Assembly (NCBI GenBank): GCA_017506175.1
Contig: JAFVNW010000063.1
Coordinates: forward strand, 1 to 59,762
Direction: 5' to 3'
Source: Bacteroidales bacterium
GTDB lineage: Bacteria > Bacteroidota > Bacteroidia > Bacteroidales > WCHB1-69
DNA length: 59,762 bases
Shown: positions 8,418-16,573 of the stretch, in pieces
Position numbering within the stretch: the first letter of the stretch is position 1
Layout: every line of letters starts with the position of its first letter
Notes under the pieces: generated by a model
What the model saw: the letters and a program-made list of their open reading frames with translations, nothing else
Told to the model about the DNA's origin: nothing
The model's database searches: none
Position numbers and translations under genes: made by a program

Positions 8418-9922
8418 TCGTAATCGATTTTGTAGTTGTTCCATCTCACTTCCACCCCATCCTTATATAAAGTAGTCAAAATAAGTTCGCCATTGTCATT
8501 ATAGTCATACCACACACCGTCGCGTTCGCCGTTGATGCATTTCCCGGTGCGTTTTACAACGTGATTATCGTAATAAATCGTATATTTCCCGTTCATCAAA
8601 TCTTGGTCGTATTCGATTTCGGAAGAGATATTCCCTTTTTCGAACCACGTTTTCCAAAGGCCGGTGCGCATCCCGTCATAGTAATTGCCCTCCTCAATCG
8701 CCTGGTTGCGCTGATAAAACCAATAGCCCTCCTCGGCCCCTTCGACGTACTTCCCTTTCGTTATCTCATTCCCCCGCTCGTCATACTCCACAAATTCGCC
8801 GTCCAGGACCCCGTTTTCGTAGATTTCCTCGCGCATCAGCTGCCCATTCGCATAATACCAGCGCCACGTGCCGTCCTGTCTCCCTTTGCTATCATAACTC
8901 CCTGACACTTCGATACTTTTATCAGGGAAATAATACTTCCACGCGCCAATTCGGTTGCTGTTCTTGTAGGTCCCCTCCGATTTCAGTTCGCCGGTCGGAT
9001 AGAACTCCTTCCATTTTCCCTGCCGATGTCCCTCCATATCAGTGATGCCTTCGAACAGCATGATGCCATTTTCAAAGACATAACCCTTCACTACATTTCC
9101 CTCGGCATCAAATTCGCGCCGCACCCCCTCTGCCTTACCATTGTAAAAAGTGGCAATCACTGATGGCTGGCCATTGGGATGATAGGACACTTTCCGTTCC
9201 AACTGCTTGGTTTCCTTGGCATCGGCCACAAGATAGTCGTTTTCATACTTTTCTACAAGCAGGAAATTCCCATCCTCATCATACTGCTTGAAATAGCCGT
9301 CGCGCTTGTCGTTCACAAAAGTACCTTCAAGTTTGAGGTTGCCATTGGGCCAGAACCACTTCCACATTCCCTGCTTGTAGCCGAAATTGTCGGTGCGGTT
9401 GATGGTCTCGCGGCGGGTGAGGATGCCGCGATGGTAAATGGCGAGTTGGACGATATGGCCTGCTGTATCGAAGGATTTTTCCATTCCATGCGGTTTTCCT
9501 TCCAAAATCGGGGTTGTGCGCCTGAGATGGCCCGCGCGGTCAAAAACGCAAACCGGAGAGGTGAGCGAATCGGCATCCCACACCTCCACCACCGACTCGT
9601 CCGCATAGAACTGGATTCTCTTCCCGTTCTTTTTTCCCTCCTTATAATTGATAATCAGGGTAGTATCGCCATTATCGCCATAGAAGAACCACGTACTATC
9701 CAGCTGTCCGTTCCTGCGGTTCCCCTCCGAAACCAACGTCCCCTTTTCGTTATAGGATTTCCACCAGCCATCGGGCTGTCCATTCACGAAAGCACCCTCG
9801 CTGGACTTTTTTCCGTTAGGGTAATAGAAGACATTGTACCCGTCGGGATTCGGCTGATCCTGTGCGAAGCCTTGCAAGAAACTGAATATCAATACAATAA
9901 TGAGCGGAATAAACCTTTTCAT
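8414..9922 (-). CDS. Secreted MORN/YwqK-type repeat protein
   Basis: About 502 residues, almost entirely built of some 17 tandem repeats of about 23 residues with the pattern [YF]xxGxxxGxWxxYxxxGxLxxEG. This is the MORN-variant family often named YwqK antitoxin in databases. The start is taken at 9922 (MKRFIPLIIVLIF, signal peptide ending FAQ). A longer frame to 10015 is rejected because a TATCTTTG promoter box (9939-9946) lies inside it. No toxin gene is adjacent. It heads an operon with the MltD-like enzyme and the Ig-like lipoprotein. The function is unknown; such repeats probably form an extended beta-sheet surface for binding. Confidence 0.85.
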   Translation of the reverse strand: MKRFIPLIIVLIFSFLQGFAQDQPNPDGYNVFYYPNGKKSSEGAFVNGQPDGWWKSYNEKGTLVSEGNRRNGQLDSTWFFYGDNGDTTLIINYKEGKKNGKRIQFYADESVVEVWDADSLTSPVCVFDRAGHLRRTTPILEGKPHGMEKSFDTAGHIVQLAIYHRGILTRRETINRTDNFGYKQGMWKWFWPNGNLKLEGTFVNDKRDGYFKQYDEDGNFLLVEKYENDYLVADAKETKQLERKVSYHPNGQPSVIATFYNGKAEGVRREFDAEGNVVKGYVFENGIMLFEGITDMEGHRQGKWKEFYPTGELKSEGTYKNSNRIGAWKYYFPDKSIEVSGSYDSKGRQDGTWRWYYANGQLMREEIYENGVLDGEFVEYDERGNEITKGKYVEGAEEGYWFYQRNQAIEEGNYYDGMRTGLWKTWFEKGNISSEIEYDQDLMNGKYTIYYDNHVVKRTGKCINGERDGVWYDYNDNGELILTTLYKDGVEVRWNNYKIDYE

Positions 9923-9938
9923 TTTTTCAAAATTCTTG

Positions 9939-9946
9939 CAAAGATA
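9939..9946 (-). promoter_or_regulatory. Promoter -7 box for the MORN-repeat operon
   Basis: TATCTTTG on the minus strand fits the Bacteroidota -7 consensus TAnnTTTG. Transcription would start near 9932, leaving a leader of about 10 bases before the ATG at 9922. No clear -33 TTTG box is seen. It faces the rnfB promoter at 10094. Confidence 0.6.
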
Positions 9947-10093
9947 CGGCTTTTTGCTGAAAGGCCGGCTTTTAGAGCCGATTTTTTTCAAAAGTAAAAT
10001 GTTGAAATTCTTCATTTAGGTCACGAGATGAAAGAAATAAGAGAAAAAAACAGAAAATTCTATTCAAAGCCATGACAATTTTAAGATTTTCCG

Positions 10094-10101
10094 TATTTTT
10101 G
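10094..10101 (+). promoter_or_regulatory. Promoter -7 box for rnfBC
   Basis: TATTTTTG on the plus strand fits TAnnTTTG and lies 27 bases before the rnfB ATG. The expected transcription start is near 10108. It would drive rnfBC and probably the three co-directional genes behind it. Confidence 0.6.
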
Positions 10102-10128
10102 CCGTCACATTTAAAAAAATAATAAAAG

Positions 10129-11037
10129 ATGATAGTTCTTTTAAGTGCAGCAATCCTTTTGAAGGCCGTTGGCGTGCTGGCGGCTATTGGCGTGCTGGCC
10201 GCCATTGTCCTGTTTTTCATTTCCAAGAAATTTCATGTAGAAGAAGATCCGCGGATTGACCAAATTGTGGAGTTGCTACCGGGGGCGAACTGCGGCGGCT
10301 GCGGTTATGCCGGCTGCAAGAACCTGGCGGAGACGATGATTCAGCGCGGCACGATGGAGGGCTGCACCTGTCCGAGCAACACGAAGGAGAAAAACCAGCA
10401 GATTGCTGCCATTTTGGGAACGGAGGCCGCCGACAGCACCCCCATGGTGGCGATCGTGCGCTGTCAAGGGAATTGCGAAAACGCCCCCGCCAAAGTGAAT
10501 TACGACGGGACCACCTCCTGCTTCCTTGCCAACAGCATCTTCTCAGGCGAGAACTTCTGCCCTAACGGATGCCTGGGCTGCGGCGACTGCACCAAAGCCT
10601 GCAATTTCGGAGCCATCACCATTGACCCCGCCACCCAATTGCCCTTTGTGGATGAGACCCAATGCGTGGGCTGCGGCGCATGCGCCAAGACCTGCCCGCG
10701 CGGAGTCATAGAAATCAGACCTAAAGGATTAAAAGACAGGCGCGTTTATGTAGCCTGCAACAACAAGGAAAAAGGTGCCGTGGCGATGAAGAACTGCAAA
10801 GCATCCTGCATCGGTTGCGGGAAATGCACCAAAGTCTGCAAGTTCGAAGCCATCACCGTCGAAAACAACCTCGCCCACATCGACCCAGCCAAGTGCAAAA
10901 TGTGCAGACTGTGCGTGAAAGAGTGCCCGAAAGGCGCCATCGTCGCCGTCAACTTCCCCGCACCCAAACCCGTTGAAGCTCCGGTGGAAAAACCAGTAGA
11001 AAAAACCGCTGAAACCATAAGCGCAACCGTTAAATAG
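10129..11037 (+). CDS. rnfB: Electron transport complex subunit RnfB
   Basis: Iron-sulfur subunit of the membrane Rnf complex, which links ferredoxin and NAD to an ion gradient; 302 residues. An N-terminal membrane helix (about residues 5-27) is followed by the Fes-domain cysteines in GANCGGCGYAGC and the following CTC. Four ferredoxin-type CxxCxxCxxxC motifs come next: CLGCGDC, CVGCGAC, CIGCGKC and CKMCRLC. That is five predicted 4Fe-4S clusters. The tail is Pro/Glu/Lys-rich. rnfC follows after 18 bases; rnfD, G, E and A are not downstream as they usually are. Confidence 0.95.
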   Translation: MIVLLSAAILLKAVGVLAAIGVLAAIVLFFISKKFHVEEDPRIDQIVELLPGANCGGCGYAGCKNLAETMIQRGTMEGCTCPSNTKEKNQQIAAILGTEAADSTPMVAIVRCQGNCENAPAKVNYDGTTSCFLANSIFSGENFCPNGCLGCGDCTKACNFGAITIDPATQLPFVDETQCVGCGACAKTCPRGVIEIRPKGLKDRRVYVACNNKEKGAVAMKNCKASCIGCGKCTKVCKFEAITVENNLAHIDPAKCKMCRLCVKECPKGAIVAVNFPAPKPVEAPVEKPVEKTAETISATVK

Positions 11038-11055
11038 TTAAATAATTGATAAATC

Positions 11056-12381
11056 ATGAAGACTTTCCCAATGGGTGGCGTACACCCGAATGATAATAAA
11101 TTAGCCAAGAATGAAGCATTCGAAGTTTTCCCCTTGCCGAAACAAGCGACCATTTTCATGGGACAGCACCTCGGCGCACCCGCCACTCCGGCCGTGCAAA
11201 AAGGAGATAAAGTGAAGGTCGGACAACTCATCGGAAAAGCCGAAGCCTTCATGTGTGCCAATATCCACAGTCCCTTCTCCGGCACCGTCAACAAAGTGGA
11301 TATGGTGGCTGACATCACCGGATACAAAAAAACCGCCGTCGTCATCGATGTGGAGGGTGACGAATGGATGGAGGGCATCGACACCTCCTCTGAACTGAAA
11401 ACCGAAATCACCCTCTCAAAACAGGAAATCATCAACCGAATGAAAGAGTGCGGCATCGTCGGCTTGGGCGGCGCCTGCTTCCCCACACACATCAAGTATA
11501 TGCTCAAACCCGAACAAAAGGTTGACTATCTGCTCATCAATGCCGCCGAATGCGAACCCTACATCACCACCGACTACCGACTGCTGATGGAAAAAGCCGA
11601 CGAGTGCATCATTGGCATCCAAGCCCTGCAAAAGGCCTCCGACGCAGCACACGTCTGTATCGGCATTGAAAGCAACAAACCCGATGCAGTAGCCTTACTG
11701 AAAGAAAAAACGAAAAACATCCCCGGCATCGAGGTTTACATGTTGAAAACAAAATATCCGCAAGGTGCTGAAAAACAATTGATTAAATCCATCACTGGTC
11801 GCGAGGTACCCAGCGGGAAACTTCCGATTGACGCCGGTTGCATTGTCAATAACCTCACCACCGCCCATGCCGTTTACGAAGCGGTTCAGAAAAACAAGCC
11901 CCTAGTAGAAATTTACACCACGGTCTCTGGAAAGAATCTCGAACACAGACACAACTTCCAAATCAGAATCGGAACCCCGCTCCAAGACATTTACGAAACA
12001 GTCGGCATCCCTGAAAACACTGGCAAAATCATCAGCGGCGGACCAATGATGGGCAAAGCAATGACCAATCCGAACGCCTTCATCGTCAAGGGAATGTCCA
12101 GCATCTTGTTTATGGACGAAAGCGAATCCAAACGAGGCAAGGCGCTCAACTGCATCCGCTGCGGCAAGTGCGTCCAAGCCTGCCCAATGGGGTTGGAACC
12201 TTACAAGCTGCAGGCCTTCAGCGAAGCGGCCCGCTACGACGACTGCGAAAAGTACGGCATCATGAACTGCCTCGAATGCGGTTGCTGCCAGTTCACCTGC
12301 CCCGCCTACCGCCCGCTTTTAGACTGGCTCCGAATCGCCAAAACCAAAACCGGCGCCATCATCCGGGCCAGAAAAAAATAA
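11056..12381 (+). CDS. rnfC: Electron transport complex subunit RnfC
   Basis: Peripheral NADH/FMN-binding subunit of the Rnf complex, 441 residues. It has an N-terminal barrel-sandwich region, the glycine-rich GLGGACFPTH motif of the Nqo1/RnfC flavin fold, and two C-terminal 4Fe-4S motifs (CIRCGKCVQACP and CLECGCCQFTCP). The end is a normal RnfC end, so the gene is not truncated. The next gene begins 34 bases later and is a thioredoxin lipoprotein, not rnfD. The remaining membrane subunits must be elsewhere, or the cluster is broken. Confidence 0.95.
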   Translation: MKTFPMGGVHPNDNKLAKNEAFEVFPLPKQATIFMGQHLGAPATPAVQKGDKVKVGQLIGKAEAFMCANIHSPFSGTVNKVDMVADITGYKKTAVVIDVEGDEWMEGIDTSSELKTEITLSKQEIINRMKECGIVGLGGACFPTHIKYMLKPEQKVDYLLINAAECEPYITTDYRLLMEKADECIIGIQALQKASDAAHVCIGIESNKPDAVALLKEKTKNIPGIEVYMLKTKYPQGAEKQLIKSITGREVPSGKLPIDAGCIVNNLTTAHAVYEAVQKNKPLVEIYTTVSGKNLEHRHNFQIRIGTPLQDIYETVGIPENTGKIISGGPMMGKAMTNPNAFIVKGMSSILFMDESESKRGKALNCIRCGKCVQACPMGLEPYKLQAFSEAARYDDCEKYGIMNCLECGCCQFTCPAYRPLLDWLRIAKTKTGAIIRARKK

Positions 12382-12415
12382 CATTCCTTTGCCATTAACC
12401 ATTAAAAATCAGATT

Positions 12416-12958
12416 ATGTCAAGCTTGAAAATCAAAGCATTTTGGGGGCTTCTATCCATCGGTTTGATACTAGGAGCTTGCCGTCCAAGTGTATCGAATT
12501 CCGATGCCACGGCCTCTGAACCATCGGAAGAGACCACCCAGACAGAAATTGAAGTCGCTGAGAATCAAAGCATAGAAGCGGAAAGCAGTAAGGTGATTGA
12601 GACCGTTCAAGTGATTAACTCCACGGCCGAATTCACCAAGAAAGTATGCGAATTTGACGAGGAAAAAGGAGTCAAATTCAAAGGCAAACTGCCCGCCATC
12701 GTTGATTTCTATGCCGATTGGTGCGGTCCATGCCGCAGTATAGCCCCCTTTATGGAAGAATTCGCCAAGAAGTATTCCGGACAAATCATCATCTACAAAG
12801 TCAATGTTGATCGCCATACCGACTTGGCTCAGGCCTTCGGGGTTGAAGGCATCCCGACCTTACTGTTTTTCCATCCCACGAAGCAACCCCAAAGCGTGGT
12901 CGGTGCAATGTCTCACGATGAATTAGAAGAGACCATTCAAAAACTTCTTTTGAATTGA
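12416..12958 (+). CDS. Thioredoxin-fold lipoprotein
   Basis: 180 residues from the ATG at 12416; an upstream frame to 12389 adds nine residues that spoil the signal peptide. The lipobox LGAC predicts acylation at Cys22. An acidic linker of about 50 residues leads to a thioredoxin domain with the active site WCGPC (Trp102-Cys106) and the cis-proline loop GIPT. This predicts a membrane-tethered periplasmic disulfide oxidoreductase. The stop TGA overlaps the next ATG by one base (TGATG), so it is translationally coupled to the TPR-like gene. Confidence 0.88.
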   Translation: MSSLKIKAFWGLLSIGLILGACRPSVSNSDATASEPSEETTQTEIEVAENQSIEAESSKVIETVQVINSTAEFTKKVCEFDEEKGVKFKGKLPAIVDFYADWCGPCRSIAPFMEEFAKKYSGQIIIYKVNVDRHTDLAQAFGVEGIPTLLFFHPTKQPQSVVGAMSHDELEETIQKLLLN

Positions 12959-14223
12959 TGTTTCGTAAATCAACGACCTATCGAATCCCCATCGCCATTT
13001 GTTTGACGATGGTTTCTTTTTTTGCCTTTTCACAAAACAATTTTAATTGCGAAAAGGCGGAGCGTTTCGTCCCAGACCTCAAGAAAAGAATCGCCAAAAT
13101 CAGCATCGACAATCCGGAAGCGGTGTCGCTCCACTATCTTTTTGTAGAGGACATGCTGGAGCAAATGTCCGATTTCCGTAAAAACAGCATCCCCAACCTG
13201 CATTTCTGCGACCAAATCGACTACTATCCCACTATCCGCCGCTGCGATACGCTAGAGCAACAATTGCTGCGACTGAAAGACACATTGGAAATCCAACGTC
13301 ATCGCGTTGACACCATGTTCTACCAGATGGCTGTGGAAGAAATTGAACTTTTAGACACCGCACTCGCAGAATACTACCTCGACCGCTCTCTGCAATTCAA
13401 CCCGTTGAACACTGACGCGCTGATTCTAAAGACCAAAATACTATTCGACCTCGGAAAATACGACGAATGTATCGAAGCCATTCATATCATTTACAATGAA
13501 GCTCCTCTGCTCCGCCGTCATGAAAACGAAATGTCGGATTTCACCGCCCTGTTTTACGACCATCTCTTCACGATGGGCGACTCTTTGGTCAAACTTGGGC
13601 ACGCATCCGATGCGCTCCCGATTTTCCAGACTTTGGAGAACTTTTGCCACAACATGCCGACCTCCTATTGCAACGACGACTATTACCACGGAATAATTCG
13701 TTCAAAATCAGGAATTTACGAATCATATCTAACCATCGCCCAAGTGGCATGGAAACGCAAGAACTATGACTTGGCATACAAATTCCTGGATTACGCCTAC
13801 GACTATCAGTCGGCAAACATCGATGAAATCGAGACCTCCAGCAAATTCATCAATTTCATCAATGAATTGGAAAGCAGGCGCAGTGATTTCAACATAGACA
13901 ATGAAAGCACACAGAATGCACCGGTGAATGAACCAAAGCTCCCAGAGACGGTTGTTACGGAGGAGGTTCCGACAGACACAACGGCGTCCTCCCCCATTGA
14001 CATCACGCCGAGACCTTTAGTGATGGATACGGCGCAGCAATTGATTTACGACAATCTCATCATCGACGCCCTGTACAACCTTTTGAACGGGCAAACGGAA
14101 CGCGCCAAGCAGCATCTGATTTCGGCAAAGGAGATGGAAGACTGCAACTGCGTGAAGAAAGACCCGCGTGTTCAACTCCTATACGAAGAATTTTACAACA
14201 AATCCAAAAAACGCAAAAAATGA
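12958..14223 (+). CDS. Secreted TPR-like protein of unknown function
   Basis: 421 residues from the ATG at 12958, which overlaps the previous stop by one base. A signal peptide (MFRKSTTYR to about residue 26) is followed by helical sequence. A TPR-like segment at about residues 140-185 (YYLDRSLQFNPLNTDA and the following helix) is the clearest repeat. A Pro/Thr-rich linker at about 320-350 precedes a short C-terminal helical region. I do not recognise a named family. The four-base ATGA overlap with the LTA-synthase-like gene suggests the three proteins are made together. Confidence 0.75.
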   Translation: MFRKSTTYRIPIAICLTMVSFFAFSQNNFNCEKAERFVPDLKKRIAKISIDNPEAVSLHYLFVEDMLEQMSDFRKNSIPNLHFCDQIDYYPTIRRCDTLEQQLLRLKDTLEIQRHRVDTMFYQMAVEEIELLDTALAEYYLDRSLQFNPLNTDALILKTKILFDLGKYDECIEAIHIIYNEAPLLRRHENEMSDFTALFYDHLFTMGDSLVKLGHASDALPIFQTLENFCHNMPTSYCNDDYYHGIIRSKSGIYESYLTIAQVAWKRKNYDLAYKFLDYAYDYQSANIDEIETSSKFINFINELESRRSDFNIDNESTQNAPVNEPKLPETVVTEEVPTDTTASSPIDITPRPLVMDTAQQLIYDNLIIDALYNLLNGQTERAKQHLISAKEMEDCNCVKKDPRVQLLYEEFYNKSKKRKK

Positions 14224-16145
14224 ACGACTTAAAACTACAAAGCAGGATACTCCATTCGCCTCTAAGCGTTTTGATTCTTCGGTTTTTGGGGCTGATCCTC
14301 ATCTTTTCGCTTTCGCGACTGACATTCTTTCTATTCAACTCAACGGCCTTTCCTGATGCAAAACCCATCTATTTTCTGGCCGGCATCCGATTTGATGTGG
14401 CGATGTTGTTGATTATCAACATCCCTTACTTCATTTTCATGCTTCTTCCCTTCAACTTCATTTCATCCAAGCTATTCAGAGCCATCGGAAACTGGTACTT
14501 GGGCATCGTCAACTCTTTTGCATTACTCGTCAACATCATCGACACCTGTTACTATCCGTTTTCCATGCGGAGAATGACGATGGACATTTTCGCCTTCATT
14601 GGCGAGACCAACAACATCGGCACACTCGTCCCTGTTTTCCTCAAAGACTATTTCTACATGATTTTCGTGATGGCAGCATTCATTTGCTTTGTCATTTTAC
14701 TGATACGATTCACCGATAAAATTGATTACCAACGATTTGCGCAAAAAAACGTGTGGATTTTCGCCCAAATCGGGCTTCGTTTGGTGTTGGCATTCGGAGT
14801 ACTGACAGGCATACGAGGCGGCTGGCAGCTGCGCCCGCTGAATCCTGCTGCAGCAGCCGAAACCGGAGGAATCGAGAATGCCGCGCTGATTCTCAACTCC
14901 CCCTACTCCCTCATTCGCACCACACAAAGCGACCAACTGGAAGTGAAAAAATACTTCTCGGAAGAGGAGTGCAGCCGGATTTTCAATACGCAGCAAAACA
15001 ATACTGCAACAGCCGACACTTTTCCCGAAACAGAAAACATCGTTATCATAATTCTGGAGGGGATTTCGAGCGAGTACTCAGCCTATTTGGCCGAAGAACC
15101 CAAAAACGTAGCCGGCTACACCCCGTTTCTTGACAGTCTTGCGCAAAAAAGCATCGTATTCAGAGGCTTTGCCAACGGCCAACACTCTATTGAAGCGGTA
15201 TCCTCCATCTTGGGCGGCATTCCTTCACTGATGGACCGCCCGTTCGTTCAATCGCAATATGCCACCAACCGCATCTCATATCCCATCCCAATACTCAAAA
15301 AACATGGATACAACACTTCGTTCTATCATGGCGGGATGAACGGCACGATGGGATTTGACCGTTGCTGCAAGGTAGTGGGAATCGACCAATACTACGGGAT
15401 GAATGAGTACACGGGTAGCGACAATGACTACGACGGCTCGTGGGGAATTGCGGATATGCCTTATTTACAATATGTTGCAAATGAATTAAACCAAAAGAAA
15501 CGTCCATTTTTCTCCACCATCTTCACCCTTTCATCGCACCACCCATTTGTGGTTCCCAAAGAGCACGACAGCAAAGTCAAAAAAGGGGACTTCCCGATGC
15601 AGCACTGCGTCGCCTACACGGATTTGGCACTGCAACAATTCTTCTCCAAGGTTTCCACATACAGTTGGTTTAAGAACACGCTCTTCGTAATCGTCTCCGA
15701 CCACACCACCTTCGACGATGCCAAAGACATTGATTTCCAGCGACACAGATACTCCGTACCAATTATCTTCTACCATCCGCAACTACAGAAAGGCTATCGG
15801 TTTGACAGGATTATGCAGCAGGTTGACATCATGCCGTCCATCATGGCCTATTGCGGGATAGAGGGGACATTTGCATCGTTCGGCCAAAATGTGTTCGATG
15901 AACAGTCACAGCGTTTTGCAATCAATTATCTTTCAGGAACATACGAATTCTACTTCGACCATTATCTTGTGGAATTCGATGGGGAGAATATAAAATACGT
16001 TTGGGATTTATCAAAACCTGCCGAGGCACGTGAAACGGATCCAAAGGATGTTCCCGGACTTACGAGTTGGGAGAAAACAATGAAAGCCGTCATTCAACAA
16101 TTCAACAACGGCTTGATAAATAACAAATTAATTGTCAATGAATAG
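14220..16145 (+). CDS. LTA synthase-family membrane sulfatase-fold enzyme
   Basis: 641 residues. Five predicted membrane helices occupy the first ~220 residues, followed by an extracytoplasmic alkaline-phosphatase-like domain. Metal-site landmarks are VIIILEGISSEY, the nucleophile region NGQHSIEAVSS (Ser where staphylococcal LtaS has Thr), and VSDHTTFDDA. Relatives transfer phosphoglycerol or similar groups onto envelope glycans or lipids. In a Gram-negative, true lipoteichoic acid synthesis is unlikely, so the acceptor is open. The gene overlaps its predecessor by four bases, and a strong inverted repeat covers its stop codon. Confidence 0.87.
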   Translation: MNDLKLQSRILHSPLSVLILRFLGLILIFSLSRLTFFLFNSTAFPDAKPIYFLAGIRFDVAMLLIINIPYFIFMLLPFNFISSKLFRAIGNWYLGIVNSFALLVNIIDTCYYPFSMRRMTMDIFAFIGETNNIGTLVPVFLKDYFYMIFVMAAFICFVILLIRFTDKIDYQRFAQKNVWIFAQIGLRLVLAFGVLTGIRGGWQLRPLNPAAAAETGGIENAALILNSPYSLIRTTQSDQLEVKKYFSEEECSRIFNTQQNNTATADTFPETENIVIIILEGISSEYSAYLAEEPKNVAGYTPFLDSLAQKSIVFRGFANGQHSIEAVSSILGGIPSLMDRPFVQSQYATNRISYPIPILKKHGYNTSFYHGGMNGTMGFDRCCKVVGIDQYYGMNEYTGSDNDYDGSWGIADMPYLQYVANELNQKKRPFFSTIFTLSSHHPFVVPKEHDSKVKKGDFPMQHCVAYTDLALQQFFSKVSTYSWFKNTLFVIVSDHTTFDDAKDIDFQRHRYSVPIIFYHPQLQKGYRFDRIMQQVDIMPSIMAYCGIEGTFASFGQNVFDEQSQRFAINYLSGTYEFYFDHYLVEFDGENIKYVWDLSKPAEARETDPKDVPGLTSWEKTMKAVIQQFNNGLINNKLIVNE

Positions 16146-16171
16146 AACCGAAATACGGGCTATTCATTGAC
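16134..16171. terminator. Bidirectional hairpin between convergent genes
   Basis: A perfect 12-bp stem (16134-16145 with 16160-16171), extended inside by CCG/CGG around a short loop. It spans the stop codon of the LTA-synthase-like gene and lies 12 bases beyond the end of rpsJ. No long U-tract is visible on either side. Its position between two convergent ends suggests a shared terminator or RNA 3' end stabiliser. Confidence 0.6.
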
Positions 16172-16183
16172 ATTGCGATCCAC

Positions 16184-16498
16184 TTAGGCTTTGATTTCTA
16201 CGTCAACGCCACTGGGCAGTTCCAGACGCATAAGTGCATCGATGGTTTTGCTGGTAGTTCCGTAGATGTCGAGCAATCTTTTGTAAGTGGAGAGTTCGAA
16301 TTGCTCTCTTGCTTTCTTGTTAACGAAGGTGGAACGGTTAACGGTAAAGATTTTCTTGTGGGTCGGAAGCGGAATAGGTCCGACAACTACCACTTTACCA
16401 TCTTTAACTGCATTGATGGTCTTGACGATTTTTTCTGCGGATTTGTCAACCAGATTGTGGTCGAACGATTTCAATTTAATTCTAATTCTTTCGCTCAT
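16184..16498 (-). CDS. rpsJ: 30S ribosomal protein S10
   Basis: 104 residues, full length, starting [14 protein letters not shown] with the conserved [11 protein letters not shown] loop. It is the last gene of the minus-strand rpsL-rpsG-fusA-rpsJ run. In most Bacteroidota rplC and the rest of the S10/spc genes follow; here the next gene (16145 and below) is convergent and unrelated. Confidence 0.98.
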   Translation of the reverse strand: MSERIRIKLKSFDHNLVDKSAEKIVKTINAVKDGKVVVVGPIPLPTHKKIFTVNRSTFVNKKAREQFELSTYKRLLDIYGTTSKTIDALMRLELPSGVDVEIKA

Positions 16499-16573
16499 GA
16501 TTGTGTTGATTGGTTTATTTATTGATTCATTTATTGGCTTAGGATTTGCTATCTTGGGTCATTAATCACAAGT

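Noticed and set aside
8414-9922. Toxin-antitoxin module based on the YwqK name
   Set aside because: The protein has a signal peptide and no toxin gene is adjacent; the name is an annotation habit for this repeat family.
14220-16145. True lipoteichoic acid synthesis
   Set aside because: The other genes indicate a Gram-negative Bacteroidota, so only the enzyme family is claimed, not the polymer.
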